Source: Spartinivicinus ruber (GTDB lineage: Bacteria; Pseudomonadota; Gammaproteobacteria; Pseudomonadales; Zooshikellaceae). From it: a DNA stretch of 64,000 nucleotides. The notes below the pieces were generated by a model. It was not told the origin of the DNA and made no database searches. It was given only the letters and a program-made list of their open reading frames with translations. Position 1 is the stretch's first letter. Each line of letters starts with the position of its first letter. This document shows positions 36,801-44,933 of the stretch, piece by piece. Position numbers and translations under genes: made by a program. The DNA lies in the NCBI RefSeq assembly GCF_011009015.1, contig NZ_CP048878.1:5114354-5178353 (forward strand). The letters run 5' to 3'.

Positions 36801-36836
36801 TTTTCGCAAAACATTTTGTGTCATCCCTGTCATCAT
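33825..36836 (-). CDS. Secreted GH92 family alpha-mannosidase
   Basis: The 1003-residue protein starts with a signal peptide (LLLIPALLLSLANNGHTG). The GH92 catalytic part runs from VDPFIGTGGHGHTYPGATMP to GNEDCGQMSAWYIMSALGFY (about residues 40-750), with WDTFRAEHPL and GNEPSHHISYLYS in between, the latter holding the usual catalytic Glu. The C-terminal 250 residues add a chitobiase-type domain (VKIHYTTNGEHPTQESPVY) and a discoidin-like domain. GH92 enzymes are exo-alpha-mannosidases acting on N-glycans or mannans. A strong AGGAGGAG precedes the start; the ATG at 36833 is equally possible. With the GlcNAc genes nearby, degradation of host-type glycans is a sensible inference. Confidence 0.92.
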   Translation of the reverse strand: MMTGMTQNVLRKKRVGLLLIPALLLSLANNGHTGKVEIDHLIDWVDPFIGTGGHGHTYPGATMPYGMVQLSPDTRQNSWDASAGYHYSDNTIIGFSHTHLSGTGVGDYGDILLMPTTGDVQLEQGSEEHPETGYRSRFEHDQESASPGYYQVKLVDYGINAELTTTYRVGVHRYQYLKGERANIILDLRHGVVTDEIIDLQLEVISPYKVRGYRKTNGWAQDQTIYFVMEFSQPFKQYGIKNGESLLENAKKVNGKQIAAYFTFAENTEEVKVKVGISHASLDGAEKNLAEEMPHFDFDRVKKSAEFIWENELKRIQLGRQENPTDKTIFYTALYHAMLAPNIFNDVDGSYKGHDKKIHITHDFNYYTVFSLWDTFRAEHPLLTLVDQQRTADFINTMLTMYQQGGHLPIWELAGHETGTMIGQHSIPVIVDAYIKGIKGFDTKLAYQAIKAAMNRDYRGLVQYRELGHIMAEEEGESVSITLEYAFDDWTIAQMAKALGYIDDWQLYSKRAQAFVNLFDPSIGFIRPKQYTSWIEPYDPKRPTVHYTEANGWQYNFFVPHYVQLLIEKMGGDEHFIDKLDEMFNTVSDIPGKDITGLIGQYAHGNEPSHHISYLYSFAGAAWKTQEKVNQIMSKLYSTKPDGLSGNEDCGQMSAWYIMSALGFYPVAPGSDIYVFGTPRFNQVTLPLVKGKTFTIKTVGLTGDNFYIDKVELNGNYYPYSYIRHEDIVAGGELVFYMSAEPNIEFGKEVSHRPKHYQDIKPLLPVPLFQSPSKNFYDSINVDIKSSEPGVKIHYTTNGEHPTQESPVYSQSLTFTDTTELKALATKDGFLPSYIQSLEYVKIPYQFGVTYHTEYTPSYPANGDVSLVDFQTGSTNFRHPNWQGFYDVNFDVTIDLKQLRKVKSVATRFLEDSRSWIFLPKNVTYSISVNGESFKQVKNIPYETPSNFRPAEVFMPAVNLAEENPFQFIRVTGEIIGNCPDWHPGAGKPSFIFADEVIFNLAE

Positions 36837-36898
36837 GACTCCTCCTGTATCAGAAAAAAGTATTTAAGCAGGAGATGTATATATTTTTATGACAGGCC

Positions 36899-37027
36899 TA
36901 TACTCTTATCGCATAATTTTTGGGTTTGTAGTCATCGTTCCTCACCCCAATCATCTATTATGTGTAGGCTCATAGGGCCTCGTCACTCGATGAGCCTCCT
37001 CTAAAAACCATTCGCTTTGACTATATA
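36899..37027 (+). repeat. Intergenic repeat family A, copy A
   Basis: About 129 bases between the mannosidase start and the aldehyde dehydrogenase stop. It aligns from end to end with 19083-19207 and at both ends with 18627-18813 (shared CTAAAAA-CATTCGCTTTG and CTATATA). No reading frame is present, and the three copies have the same orientation. Confidence 0.6.
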
Positions 37028-37049
37028 AGGAGCACCTAAAATCTTATAT

Positions 37050-38414
37050 TTAAATTACCAGTGTTTTCTGAATGCTCATTTCTCGTATCGCATAGTAAAT
37101 CCCTTCCCGACCAACACCACTGGCTTTTACACCACCAAATGGAAAATGTTCAGCTCTAAACCCTGGTCCATCATTAACAGCTAAAGTACCCACTTTTAGC
37201 CTTTCAAATAAGTACTTTGCTAAACTAATTGATTCAGTAAATATGCCTGCCTGAAGACCATAAGGACTATCATTAATTAATGCTATAATTTCCTCTATGT
37301 CGTTGAATGCCTGTAAAGGCAGGACAGGGCCAAAGGTTTCATCTTTTACCAACTCACTGTCAGTCGCTACATTTTCTAATATTGTTGGATAAATAGTATT
37401 ATTGTCTCGCTTATTTCCAAGCAATACTGTTGCTCCTAATTCAATTGCCTGATTAATACGTTGCTCTACCACATCAGCAGCTTGCTTATTAATCAGTGGT
37501 CCTACAAATATTTCCGGATCAGCAGGGTCTCCAACCTGAAGCATAGCAGCCTTAGCTAATAAACCTTCAGCAAACTGTGAATAAATGGATTGATGTACAT
37601 AAATACGTTTTGCAGCCGTACAACGTTGCCCCGCAGTAGCAAATCGTTGGTTAACGGCTGCGTTAATAGCTAGATCAATATTACCATCTGGCATGACAAT
37701 AAGCGGGTCATTACCGCCTAACTCAAATAATAATTTCTTATACCCTGCCCTGCTTGCAATTGCTTCGCCTGCTTGGCTTCCCCCCGTAAAATTAATAGCA
37801 GCTACCCGCGGATTTGCAATTAATTTACTTAGTATAGGAATATCAGGCAATATCAACTTCAATGCATTTCTAGGGAAACCTGCTTCATAACAGAGGTCTA
37901 CCAGTAATTTAGCTGAAAGATAGTTTTGTGGGGCTGGTTTAAATAATACCGGGTTACCTGCAGCAAATGCCGGCCCTATTTTATGTATAGCAATATTAAT
38001 TGGAAAATTAAAAGGCGTTATACAAAGTACAGTTCCGATTGGCTGCCAACAAACCAGCCCCCATTTTCCACGCTTTGGCGAATAAGCATCTGAATCCAGT
38101 AACTCACCATTTATTTTTCTTACCTCAACAGAACAAGCTTTAGTGGTATTAATTGCTCTATCTAATTCAACCCTACTATCACTAATGGTTTTACCTGTTT
38201 CTTGAGTAATCAAATTAGCAAGCTTGTCTTTATGCTCTTTTAATAACCATCCTAGCTTTTCTAATATCTCAGAACGTTCTGCAACACATAATAGCGCTAG
38301 TGCCTGCTTACTTTCATCTACGAGAGATAATGCCTTTTCAACATCTGCTGCTGATGTATAGTTAAACTCACCAACTAGATTGTTGTTATAGGGGTTAGTT
38401 ATTTGATAATCCAT
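37050..38414 (-). CDS. Aldehyde dehydrogenase, probable sulfoacetaldehyde (SafD-like) or acetaldehyde type
   Basis: The 454-residue NAD(P)-dependent aldehyde dehydrogenase has the catalytic Cys265 in GQRCTAAKR, the general-base Glu in FELGGNDP, and the cofactor motif INFTGGSQAGEAI. ATG 38414 is preferred because AGGAAG lies five bases upstream; a GTG three bases earlier is possible. It follows the TauE/SafE-type exporter by 15 bases, and a divergent class III aminotransferase is next. In Neptuniibacter, SafD with Tpa and SafE turns taurine carbon into exported sulfoacetate; in Paracoccus, a hypotaurine set uses an acetaldehyde dehydrogenase. Either fits; sequence alone does not decide. Confidence 0.75.
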   Translation of the reverse strand: MDYQITNPYNNNLVGEFNYTSAADVEKALSLVDESKQALALLCVAERSEILEKLGWLLKEHKDKLANLITQETGKTISDSRVELDRAINTTKACSVEVRKINGELLDSDAYSPKRGKWGLVCWQPIGTVLCITPFNFPINIAIHKIGPAFAAGNPVLFKPAPQNYLSAKLLVDLCYEAGFPRNALKLILPDIPILSKLIANPRVAAINFTGGSQAGEAIASRAGYKKLLFELGGNDPLIVMPDGNIDLAINAAVNQRFATAGQRCTAAKRIYVHQSIYSQFAEGLLAKAAMLQVGDPADPEIFVGPLINKQAADVVEQRINQAIELGATVLLGNKRDNNTIYPTILENVATDSELVKDETFGPVLPLQAFNDIEEIIALINDSPYGLQAGIFTESISLAKYLFERLKVGTLAVNDGPGFRAEHFPFGGVKASGVGREGIYYAIREMSIQKTLVI

Positions 38415-38431
38415 CACTACTTCCTCGTATT

Positions 38432-39256
38432 TTAATTAATCAATATCAACAGCTGATAACTGAGCCGAATACCTGCAATTAACAGCACTAGCTTCAACAA
38501 TATGAAGAAAATTTTCTTATTAATTTTTTTAAGTAGCTTAATACCAAAATAATTACCTGCCGTACAAGCAGCCAACAGTAATATAATAATTTCCAAATGA
38601 TCAATAAATGAAAAACCCAAGTACATATAGGCAGGAACTTTCAGCAAATGAGTAAAGCACTGCATTGCTGATTTATTTGCAACAATCTCTTCTTTACTTA
38701 AGTCATCACGGACAAAAAATACAGCAAGTAATGGATCAATAGCACCTACCAATAAACCAACTATTCCAGTTCCTACACCAACATACAAAAAATTACTATC
38801 CTTAATAACCAGATTTGGTAGTTTATTTGGTTTAAATACAGTATATAAAATTAAAACTAATAGAATAAAAAGCGGTAAACTTTCATTCACCAGCTGTTCT
38901 ATCACTATCACACATGTAATAGTGCCAAATAATGCACCCACACAAAACGGTATAACGATACGCCAACGTATACTGACTGATAAAAAGCAAATTCTAATTA
39001 AATTGTTACCAAACTGGACAATACCATGTAATGCAACCAATGGGCGTAAAGGTATAACAGTATTCATTGCAGTAAAAAGCAACATCCCTCCCCCCATACC
39101 TGTAACGGTTGAAGTTAGCGATGCAACAAAAGCTACCAAGGAAAGCAATACTAATGTTGTAATACTTAAATCAATAACTTCCAAATGGTCTACTCCCAGG
39201 CTAATGGCCCATGCGTAAAATAAGGTAACTCTATATTCACTGGAGTATCTCCCCAT
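38432..39256 (-). CDS. TauE/SafE family anion exporter
   Basis: The 274-residue protein has about eight predicted membrane helices and the TauE/SafE hallmark of two half-repeats with glycine-rich segments (SLTSTVTGMGGGMLL near residue 50 and GVGTGIVGLLVGAIDPLLAVFFV near 160). Members export sulfite, sulfoacetate or related organosulfonates. The ATG at 39256 lacks a ribosome site; a TTG at 39184 has GGGAG eight bases upstream and would still keep all helices, so the true start may be there. It is the first gene of a two-gene unit with the aldehyde dehydrogenase and is divergent from the aminotransferase. Confidence 0.82.
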   Translation of the reverse strand: MGRYSSEYRVTLFYAWAISLGVDHLEVIDLSITTLVLLSLVAFVASLTSTVTGMGGGMLLFTAMNTVIPLRPLVALHGIVQFGNNLIRICFLSVSIRWRIVIPFCVGALFGTITCVIVIEQLVNESLPLFILLVLILYTVFKPNKLPNLVIKDSNFLYVGVGTGIVGLLVGAIDPLLAVFFVRDDLSKEEIVANKSAMQCFTHLLKVPAYMYLGFSFIDHLEIIILLLAACTAGNYFGIKLLKKINKKIFFILLKLVLLIAGIRLSYQLLILIN

Positions 39257-39281
39257 TGATAGAGCCAGCTTTTATATTTAA

Positions 39282-39302
39282 TTGGTCCAGTAACTGGACC
39301 AA
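39282..39302. promoter_or_regulatory. Perfect CTGGAC palindrome, candidate TauR-like operator
   Basis: TTGGTCCAGT (39282-39291), one base, then ACTGGACCAA (39293-39302) form a perfect palindrome in the 158-base divergent region between the exporter and aminotransferase genes. The CTGGAC core is, as I recall, the half-site recognised by TauR, the MocR-type activator of taurine genes in Rhodobacter. A MocR-type regulator is encoded at 43243-44709. The binding is inferred. Confidence 0.65.
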
Positions 39303-39414
39303 ATAGCTGTAACTACCTGGCTCTACATAACGCTATCAGTGGCTGCTTATCATCAGAATCAGTCTTACTTGCCCTTCATCATTACATGATCCATAGAAAA
39401 AGGATAAACATCGT

Positions 39415-40728
39415 ATGGCATACCAACTGCAACCCAACATGAATTACCACTGGATGCCTTTTACCAGTAACCAAAAATTTAAAGATAACCCACAATTATT
39501 TTGCAAAGCAGAAGGTGTTTATTATTGGAATAGTCATGGTGAAAAGGTGTTAGACGGCTGTTCTGGTTTGTTTTGCACTCCTTTAGGCCATGGCCGTAAA
39601 GAAATCGCTAATGCAGTATTCCAGCAGCTGCAAACAATGGATTATTCACCACACTTTATGCGGGCTAACCCTGCTTCTTTTGACCTAGCAGAACAGTTAG
39701 CTAAACTACTTCCTACAGGATTAAACCGAATATTCTTTTGCAGTTCCGGATCCGAGTCTATTGATACAGCAATTAAAATTGCTTATGCCTACCACTACGC
39801 TAATAGTCAGCCACAGCGTCAGCGCTTAGTTTCTAGGGAAAGAGCCTATCATGGTGTTAATTTAGGAGGTACCTCTTTAAGTGGTATGGTAAAAAATCGT
39901 GAAGTTTTTGGCCAAGGTATACCTGGTGTTGTCCATATGCGTCATACCTGGCTAACTGAAAATAAATTTACAATCGGCGAAGGAGAGCAAGGCATTGAGC
40001 TAGCAGATGACTTATTACGGATGATTCAACTTTACGGTGCAGAGACCATTGCAGCCTGCTTTGTTGAACCTATAGCAGGATCAACAGGTGTATTAGTTCC
40101 TCCACAGGGTTATTTAAAACGCCTTCGGGAGATATGCGACCAATATGGTGTATTACTAGTATTCGATGAGGTAATTACTGGCTTTGGTCGAACAGGGAAA
40201 GCATTCGCAGCTGACAGCTTTGATGTAGCACCAGATATTATCACTATGGCTAAAGCTATAACAAATGGCGTCCAACCAATGGGAGCTGTTGCCGTTAAAC
40301 AAAGAATCTACGACACTATTATCAACGCTGGACAACCTGGAATGCCAGAGTTTTTTCATGGCTACACTTATTCTTGTCACCCCGCAGCATGTGCAGCTGC
40401 TTTAGCAACATTAGCAATTTACGAACAGGAAGGCTTATTTGAAAAAGCTTCTGTACTTGCTCCACTCTTTCAAGAGGCTATTTTTTCTTTAAGTCAACTA
40501 CCTATTATTAAAGATATTCGCGGTTATGGCCTACTTGCCGGGTTTGATATAGAATCAGATATAATACCTGGTAATAGAGGAAATGATTTACAGTTAAAAC
40601 TATTTGAAGCTGGTTTACATATTAAAACAACTGGTGATGCTGGTATTGTTGCACCTGCGTATATATCAACACCGAGCCATATTGAGGAAATGACCGATAT
40701 TCTACATAAAGTGCTGCGTCAGTACTAG
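39415..40728 (+). CDS. Class III aminotransferase, taurine/hypotaurine- or omega-amino-acid:pyruvate type
   Basis: The 437-residue enzyme is a PLP-dependent class III aminotransferase of the omega-amino-acid:pyruvate group (start LQPNMNYHWMPFTSNQKFKDN, typical of this group). Lys280 in ITMAKAITNG is the PLP lysine; FCSSGSESIDTAIKIA and DEVITGFGRTGK give the phosphate and ring contacts. Substrates in the group include beta-alanine, taurine and hypotaurine with pyruvate as acceptor. Neighbouring SafE/TauE exporter, aldehyde dehydrogenase, MocR regulator and sulfite dehydrogenase favour a C2 sulfur amine. AAGGAT lies upstream of the ATG. Its stop codon overlaps the left end of a MITE-like element. 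Confidence 0.8.
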   Translation: MAYQLQPNMNYHWMPFTSNQKFKDNPQLFCKAEGVYYWNSHGEKVLDGCSGLFCTPLGHGRKEIANAVFQQLQTMDYSPHFMRANPASFDLAEQLAKLLPTGLNRIFFCSSGSESIDTAIKIAYAYHYANSQPQRQRLVSRERAYHGVNLGGTSLSGMVKNREVFGQGIPGVVHMRHTWLTENKFTIGEGEQGIELADDLLRMIQLYGAETIAACFVEPIAGSTGVLVPPQGYLKRLREICDQYGVLLVFDEVITGFGRTGKAFAADSFDVAPDIITMAKAITNGVQPMGAVAVKQRIYDTIINAGQPGMPEFFHGYTYSCHPAACAAALATLAIYEQEGLFEKASVLAPLFQEAIFSLSQLPIIKDIRGYGLLAGFDIESDIIPGNRGNDLQLKLFEAGLHIKTTGDAGIVAPAYISTPSHIEEMTDILHKVLRQY

Positions 40729-40981
40729 GGGCTGTTAACGCTATTTGAATATCACTGTTTTGGCGGTAAAAGCACTAATCGAGACGCGAAGAGAGAAGTT
40801 TAGTGCTCTAAATTAACAATGAGCAACAACGAGTCGTGCTTTTACAGTCATAAGCCTTCGGGCCGTGATTATTGTTCCACCCATCGCTGTTATAAGTCAT
40901 TTATGCAAAATGCTACGCGAAACTCCTTGTACCTTGCTGGGCCAAAAAATGTCTACGGCAGTGATGGCTAACAGGCCCTAG
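40725..40981. mobile_element. MITE-like element with imperfect inverted ends
   Basis: A 257-base non-coding element starts CTAGGGGCTGTTAAC (40725-40739) and ends GCTAACAGGCCCTAG (40967-40981); the ends match in 13 of 15 positions as inverted repeats. Inside, GTAAAAGCAC and GTGCTTTTAC form a further inverted pair. A single related end, CTAGGGCCTGTTAAC, sits at 9617-9631. The left end contains the aminotransferase stop codon (40726-40728). No parent transposase is in this window. The IS4-type element begins 49 bases further on. Confidence 0.65.
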
Positions 40982-41029
40982 AGTAAATCAAACTTTAACT
41001 GATATAATGATCAAGAGGAGATAAGTTAT

Positions 41030-42291
41030 CACTGCTGTCCCATAAGATTGAAACAAAAAAGGCTTAAGTCCCCATAAGTTGTTACAATGAGAGTGCAACC
41101 AAACACTGCAAAACCAGAGGATTTAAGCCTTGGCTCATCGTAACACAATCTTGCACCAAATACTTCAGTTGCTTTCTAGACATGAGTTTGAATCACTAGC
41201 CAATCAGCATCATACGGGTCAACGGCTACGTAAAATGACTCGGTGGGGGCAGTTTGTTGCGCTATTATTTGGTCAACTCTCAGGTCGCAATAGTTTGCGT
41301 GACATCATTGATCACCTATCGATTCAGCAGCATAAACGCTATCACCATGGTATTGGAAATATCACCAGAAGTAGTTTGGCCCGTGTCAATGAACAGCAAC
41401 CCGCTACGCTTTATGAAGCCTTGTTTTATAAGCTATTAAATAAATGTCATCATCATCGGCCAGGGCATAAGTTTCGTTTTAAAAATCCATTGTATTCTCT
41501 TGATGCATCAGTGATCGACTTGTGTTTATCCATGTTTCCTTGGGCAGATTTTCGAAAAAGTAAAGGTGCTATCAAGTTACATGTTGGGTTTGATCATAAT
41601 GGCTACTTGCCTGCATTTATGAGTATTACTGAAGGGAAATGTCATGAAATACAGATAGCACGCAGCCTTGATCTCCCCAAGGGGAGTATTCTTGCTGTAG
41701 ACCGTGGCTACACTGATTATCGCTGGTTTAATACTTTAAATGAGCAAGGAATCTTCTTTGTAACCCGACTAAAAAAGCAAGCCAAATACCGTGTACTAAA
41801 GCGCCAGCCTACCGACAATAGCAGTACAGTCACTTCTGATCAGCACATTCAGTTGACTAGCCAACAAGGGGCTGTTTATAAAGGTCATTTACGTCGTATC
41901 GGTTTTAAATGCCCAGAGACTGGCAACCAATATTACTTTTTAACTAATAATAGTAAGCTCGCAGCCAGCACCATTGCAGCTATTTACAAAGAACGCTGGA
42001 AAATAGAGCTATTTTTTAAGTGGATAAAGCAAAACCTAAAGATAAAATCGTTTGTCGGTACCTCTAAAAATGCCGTGTTAACCCAGATATGGGTAGCCAT
42101 GTGTGCTTATTTGCTCGTCGCTTATCTAAAATTTTCTCATGGAATAACACTATCGATCACTCAAATAGCTCGACTCATGCAACTCACTTTGTTTGAGCGT
42201 AGAGAGCTTAAAGCATTATTTACACCCTCACCACCGAATAATACAGATGATCATAAGCAAATGAGGATGCTGTAAATGTGGGACAGCAGTG
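41030..42291 (+). mobile_element. IS4-family insertion sequence (complete)
   Basis: The 1262-bp element has perfect 13-bp inverted ends (CACTGCTGTCCCA at 41030-41042; TGGGACAGCAGTG at 42279-42291) and a perfect 9-bp target duplication ATAAGTTAT (41021-41029 and 42292-42300). IS4 elements usually duplicate about 8-13 bp, so this fits. It holds one complete transposase gene and looks recently inserted, between the aminotransferase/MITE and an unknown membrane gene. Confidence 0.95.
41130..42275 (+). CDS. IS4-family DDE transposase
   Basis: The 381-residue transposase begins with the DUF4372 N-terminal domain (LHQILQLLSRHEFESLA) and continues with the IS4 catalytic core: first Asp in YSLDASVIDLCLSMFPW, second in ILAVDRGYTDYRWF, and the glutamate in the YREK motif YKERWKIELFFKWIKQ. 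The full motif set suggests an active enzyme that moves the element at 41030-42291. The ATG begins 100 bases inside the left end. Confidence 0.95.
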   Translation: MAHRNTILHQILQLLSRHEFESLANQHHTGQRLRKMTRWGQFVALLFGQLSGRNSLRDIIDHLSIQQHKRYHHGIGNITRSSLARVNEQQPATLYEALFYKLLNKCHHHRPGHKFRFKNPLYSLDASVIDLCLSMFPWADFRKSKGAIKLHVGFDHNGYLPAFMSITEGKCHEIQIARSLDLPKGSILAVDRGYTDYRWFNTLNEQGIFFVTRLKKQAKYRVLKRQPTDNSSTVTSDQHIQLTSQQGAVYKGHLRRIGFKCPETGNQYYFLTNNSKLAASTIAAIYKERWKIELFFKWIKQNLKIKSFVGTSKNAVLTQIWVAMCAYLLVAYLKFSHGITLSITQIARLMQLTLFERRELKALFTPSPPNNTDDHKQMRML

Positions 42292-42309
42292 ATAAGTTAT
42301 ATTCTATTT

Positions 42310-43092
42310 TTACGATCCCATTTTTCCATACCGGCTATATTGAGATAAATGTATTACAATTATACCCTTATCAGTTTTTACTGGATAATATATCTCATAC
42401 TTACCATCGTTTGATGAGAACTTATGGTCTGTAATCTCACCATCAAAGACCGAATTTAGATATTGTCTTTCTTCACTAGAAGTACTTAGAATATAGTCCA
42501 CTTTAAGAGCGTTTTCTTCAGTTCTAAGGCCTGTGTAACTACTAAACCCTAATAGTAACTGTTTATCATTTAGATTATCTCTGACTATAACAGTAATTTC
42601 TGGAAATTTTTCCTCTACTTTGCCAAGTACTTTAATACCTTGACTTGCATTTTCAATATACTCTCTAGAAAAAGAGTAGTCAGACAGCCTTTCAATGATA
42701 CTTTGCTGCTCTTCGAGTAAAGCTGATGCTGATGAGATTAGGTATCTTTCCTTTTTCTTTGATGATGCAATATCACCAAAGTACAAAAACATAAATATAA
42801 CCATCAAAGAACCTAAAAAACATAGTAAACTATATTTATACTTATTTTTTGGAATATCTTCTGTCTGTTTACTGCCCTCAGCAATAGCCGTCAGATTAAA
42901 CATAATATTAATAATTATTGAACCGAGTAAAACGGCAAATATACCTAATATGCTTAACACAAACATTTCAGTTATATTTTCTCGAAATACTTTAAAGCCA
43001 AAAGTTGTAGAGCAAGCAAAGATAAAAACCCAATAAATCAAAAGAACTACCATCGCTAAGGCTATTTTATTCGTTATTTTGACTATATTCAT
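42310..43092 (-). CDS. Membrane protein of unknown function
   Basis: The 260-residue protein has three predicted membrane helices (about residues 8-28, 40-62 and 87-107) and then a soluble region that begins with a charged helix (SASALLEEQQSIIERLSDYS) and ends in strands (KYEIYYPVKTDKGIIVIHLS). The soluble part could be a small sensor-like domain, but I do not recognise a family. The IS4 target duplication ends 10 bases past its stop, so the insertion only just spared it. It is divergent from nothing and lies upstream of the MocR stop on the same strand; whether it belongs to the sulfonate cluster is unclear. Confidence 0.6.
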   Translation of the reverse strand: MNIVKITNKIALAMVVLLIYWVFIFACSTTFGFKVFRENITEMFVLSILGIFAVLLGSIIINIMFNLTAIAEGSKQTEDIPKNKYKYSLLCFLGSLMVIFMFLYFGDIASSKKKERYLISSASALLEEQQSIIERLSDYSFSREYIENASQGIKVLGKVEEKFPEITVIVRDNLNDKQLLLGFSSYTGLRTEENALKVDYILSTSSEERQYLNSVFDGEITDHKFSSNDGKYEIYYPVKTDKGIIVIHLSQYSRYGKMGS

Positions 43093-43242
43093 ACTTAATT
43101 TTCCAGTTACTCATACTTCTTCAGTTTTTCTGTAGTATACATATAAAATATATACACCACTTACTATAAGTGAACACATATTATACAGACCACAAACAAA
43201 TTACCAGCATAATATCTAAAGTGACTTACTTAACATAGATAG

Positions 43243-44709
43243 TTAAGTTTTACATGATATAACTTCTGAGATTTTTTTTATCCCCGTATCAATTAATTCT
43301 TCGTGAATAAAAGAAAAGCCAACTCTCATAAAGTTGGTTGGTTTATTTTCTCCATAAAAATGCATTTCACCAGGCTCAATAAACACTCCTTGCAGCAACA
43401 ACTGCTGTTGCAATTCTTCTGTATCAATATGCTCAGGCATTTCAACCCAAAGTGTACTACCACCACAAGAAGGAAATATATTACATTCCGGTATATAGTC
43501 ATTTAGTGCTCGTTGAAGTAGGTTCCAACGACTCCGATAAGCTTGAGCTATGCGACGAATTAAACTATCGTGATAACCACGAGATAAAAATAAAGCTATA
43601 ATATGCTGGTTATTTGCTGGAGGATGACGCAGCATTAACCTTCTCAATGCCTTCGCTTGTTGAATTAACGGCTTGGATGCTACCATATACCCCAACCGTA
43701 CTCCTGGTGCTAACGTTTTAGACAAGCTTCCCACATATACTACTCGATCACTACTAGTGATTCCTTTTAAAGCTGGTGAGGGCTGAGTAATAAAGTTAAA
43801 CTCACTTTCATAATCATCTTCAATGATTATGAAGTTATACTTTTCTGCAGCAGCAAGTAGTGCCTGGCGTCTATCCATTGGCATTGTGACAGTTGTAGGT
43901 GACTGATGGCTGGGCGTGATATATACATAATCACAATTAGCTAACTGTTGACTCACTTCTAATCCATTTAAATCAACTGGTAAGGGCTTTATCATAGCTC
44001 CAGCCAAACAAAATATATTTCGTGCATCAACATAGCCAGGGTCTTCTACACCGACTATTGTGTTATTGCTCATAAGTAGACGAGCCAAAATATACAAAGA
44101 GTGTTGGGTACCCATCGTCACTAAAATTTCATCCTGAGCACAACGAATACCACGTCTGGGCAATACTCTTGTACGAAGTTGGTCTACCAATAAAGTATCA
44201 TCATAATCTACTTGATCAACCAGCCAACGTCCTACTGTTGCACGACTAGAAGCGATACGACAACACTCCCGCCATTCATTAATAGCAAATAATCGACTAT
44301 CTAGCTGTCCACAAATAAAGGGATATTGACAATTACGCCATGCTTCTGGCTTATCTATATTCTTCCAATTAAGTGGCACAAGTTTAAAACGATTTTCCCA
44401 ATCAATTTGATTATGCTCAGTATGGTAACAAGTATAATCAGTATATACAGAAGCTTCCTTTACACCCTGACTAACATAGTGCCCCTTTCTTTCCGAAGTA
44501 ACAATATAGCCATCATCAACCAGCTTTTCATAGGCAATAACCACCGTATTTCTTGAAACCTTAAGATGTTGAGCAAGCTTGCGACACGAGGGAAGTAAAC
44601 TACCTGGTGGTAAATGCCCATCTAAAATTGCAGCAACCATTAGTTCGTGGATTTGAGCCTGCAAACTAGTACCTGGTTTAAGATCGAGATAAAACAACTG
44701 CTCATACAT
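43243..44709 (-). CDS. MocR-type (GntR plus aminotransferase fold) regulator, TauR-like
   Basis: The 488-residue protein has a GntR winged helix (LQAQIHELMVAAILDGHLPPG, then LPSCRKLAQHLKVSRNTVVIAYEKL) in the first 80 residues and a class I aminotransferase-like domain with the PLP-binding SLSKTLAPGVRLGY segment. This is the MocR architecture; TauR, PdxR and GabR belong to it. Lying between the aminotransferase/exporter genes and the symporter, and divergent from the symporter, it most likely controls the local sulfur-amine cluster, with the PLP-bound substrate as effector. Specificity is inferred from neighbours only. Confidence 0.85.
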   Translation of the reverse strand: MYEQLFYLDLKPGTSLQAQIHELMVAAILDGHLPPGSLLPSCRKLAQHLKVSRNTVVIAYEKLVDDGYIVTSERKGHYVSQGVKEASVYTDYTCYHTEHNQIDWENRFKLVPLNWKNIDKPEAWRNCQYPFICGQLDSRLFAINEWRECCRIASSRATVGRWLVDQVDYDDTLLVDQLRTRVLPRRGIRCAQDEILVTMGTQHSLYILARLLMSNNTIVGVEDPGYVDARNIFCLAGAMIKPLPVDLNGLEVSQQLANCDYVYITPSHQSPTTVTMPMDRRQALLAAAEKYNFIIIEDDYESEFNFITQPSPALKGITSSDRVVYVGSLSKTLAPGVRLGYMVASKPLIQQAKALRRLMLRHPPANNQHIIALFLSRGYHDSLIRRIAQAYRSRWNLLQRALNDYIPECNIFPSCGGSTLWVEMPEHIDTEELQQQLLLQGVFIEPGEMHFYGENKPTNFMRVGFSFIHEELIDTGIKKISEVISCKT

Positions 44710-44933
44710 ACCTAATTAATACCTACTTTTCTTTAAAAACTTAATATACGGCTTTTAATTACTTCATTGCTAACTATAAGCTATTGGCATTAAAAATATA
44801 GAAAACTGGCACTACTCAAGTTAGGTGGTTTTTAACTAGCTTGTCAGTTTGGAGCCTGTAAAAACAACCTAGAAATAGCATATACAGGATTAGCAGTTCA
44901 TAACAGTATTTGTATACTATAAATTAAGGGATT

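Noticed and set aside
37050-40728. GABA or beta-alanine catabolism for the aminotransferase and aldehyde dehydrogenase pair.
   Set aside because: The pair of enzymes alone would allow it, but the SafE/TauE exporter, sulfite dehydrogenase and CTGGAC palindrome favour a sulfur amine. It remains the main alternative.
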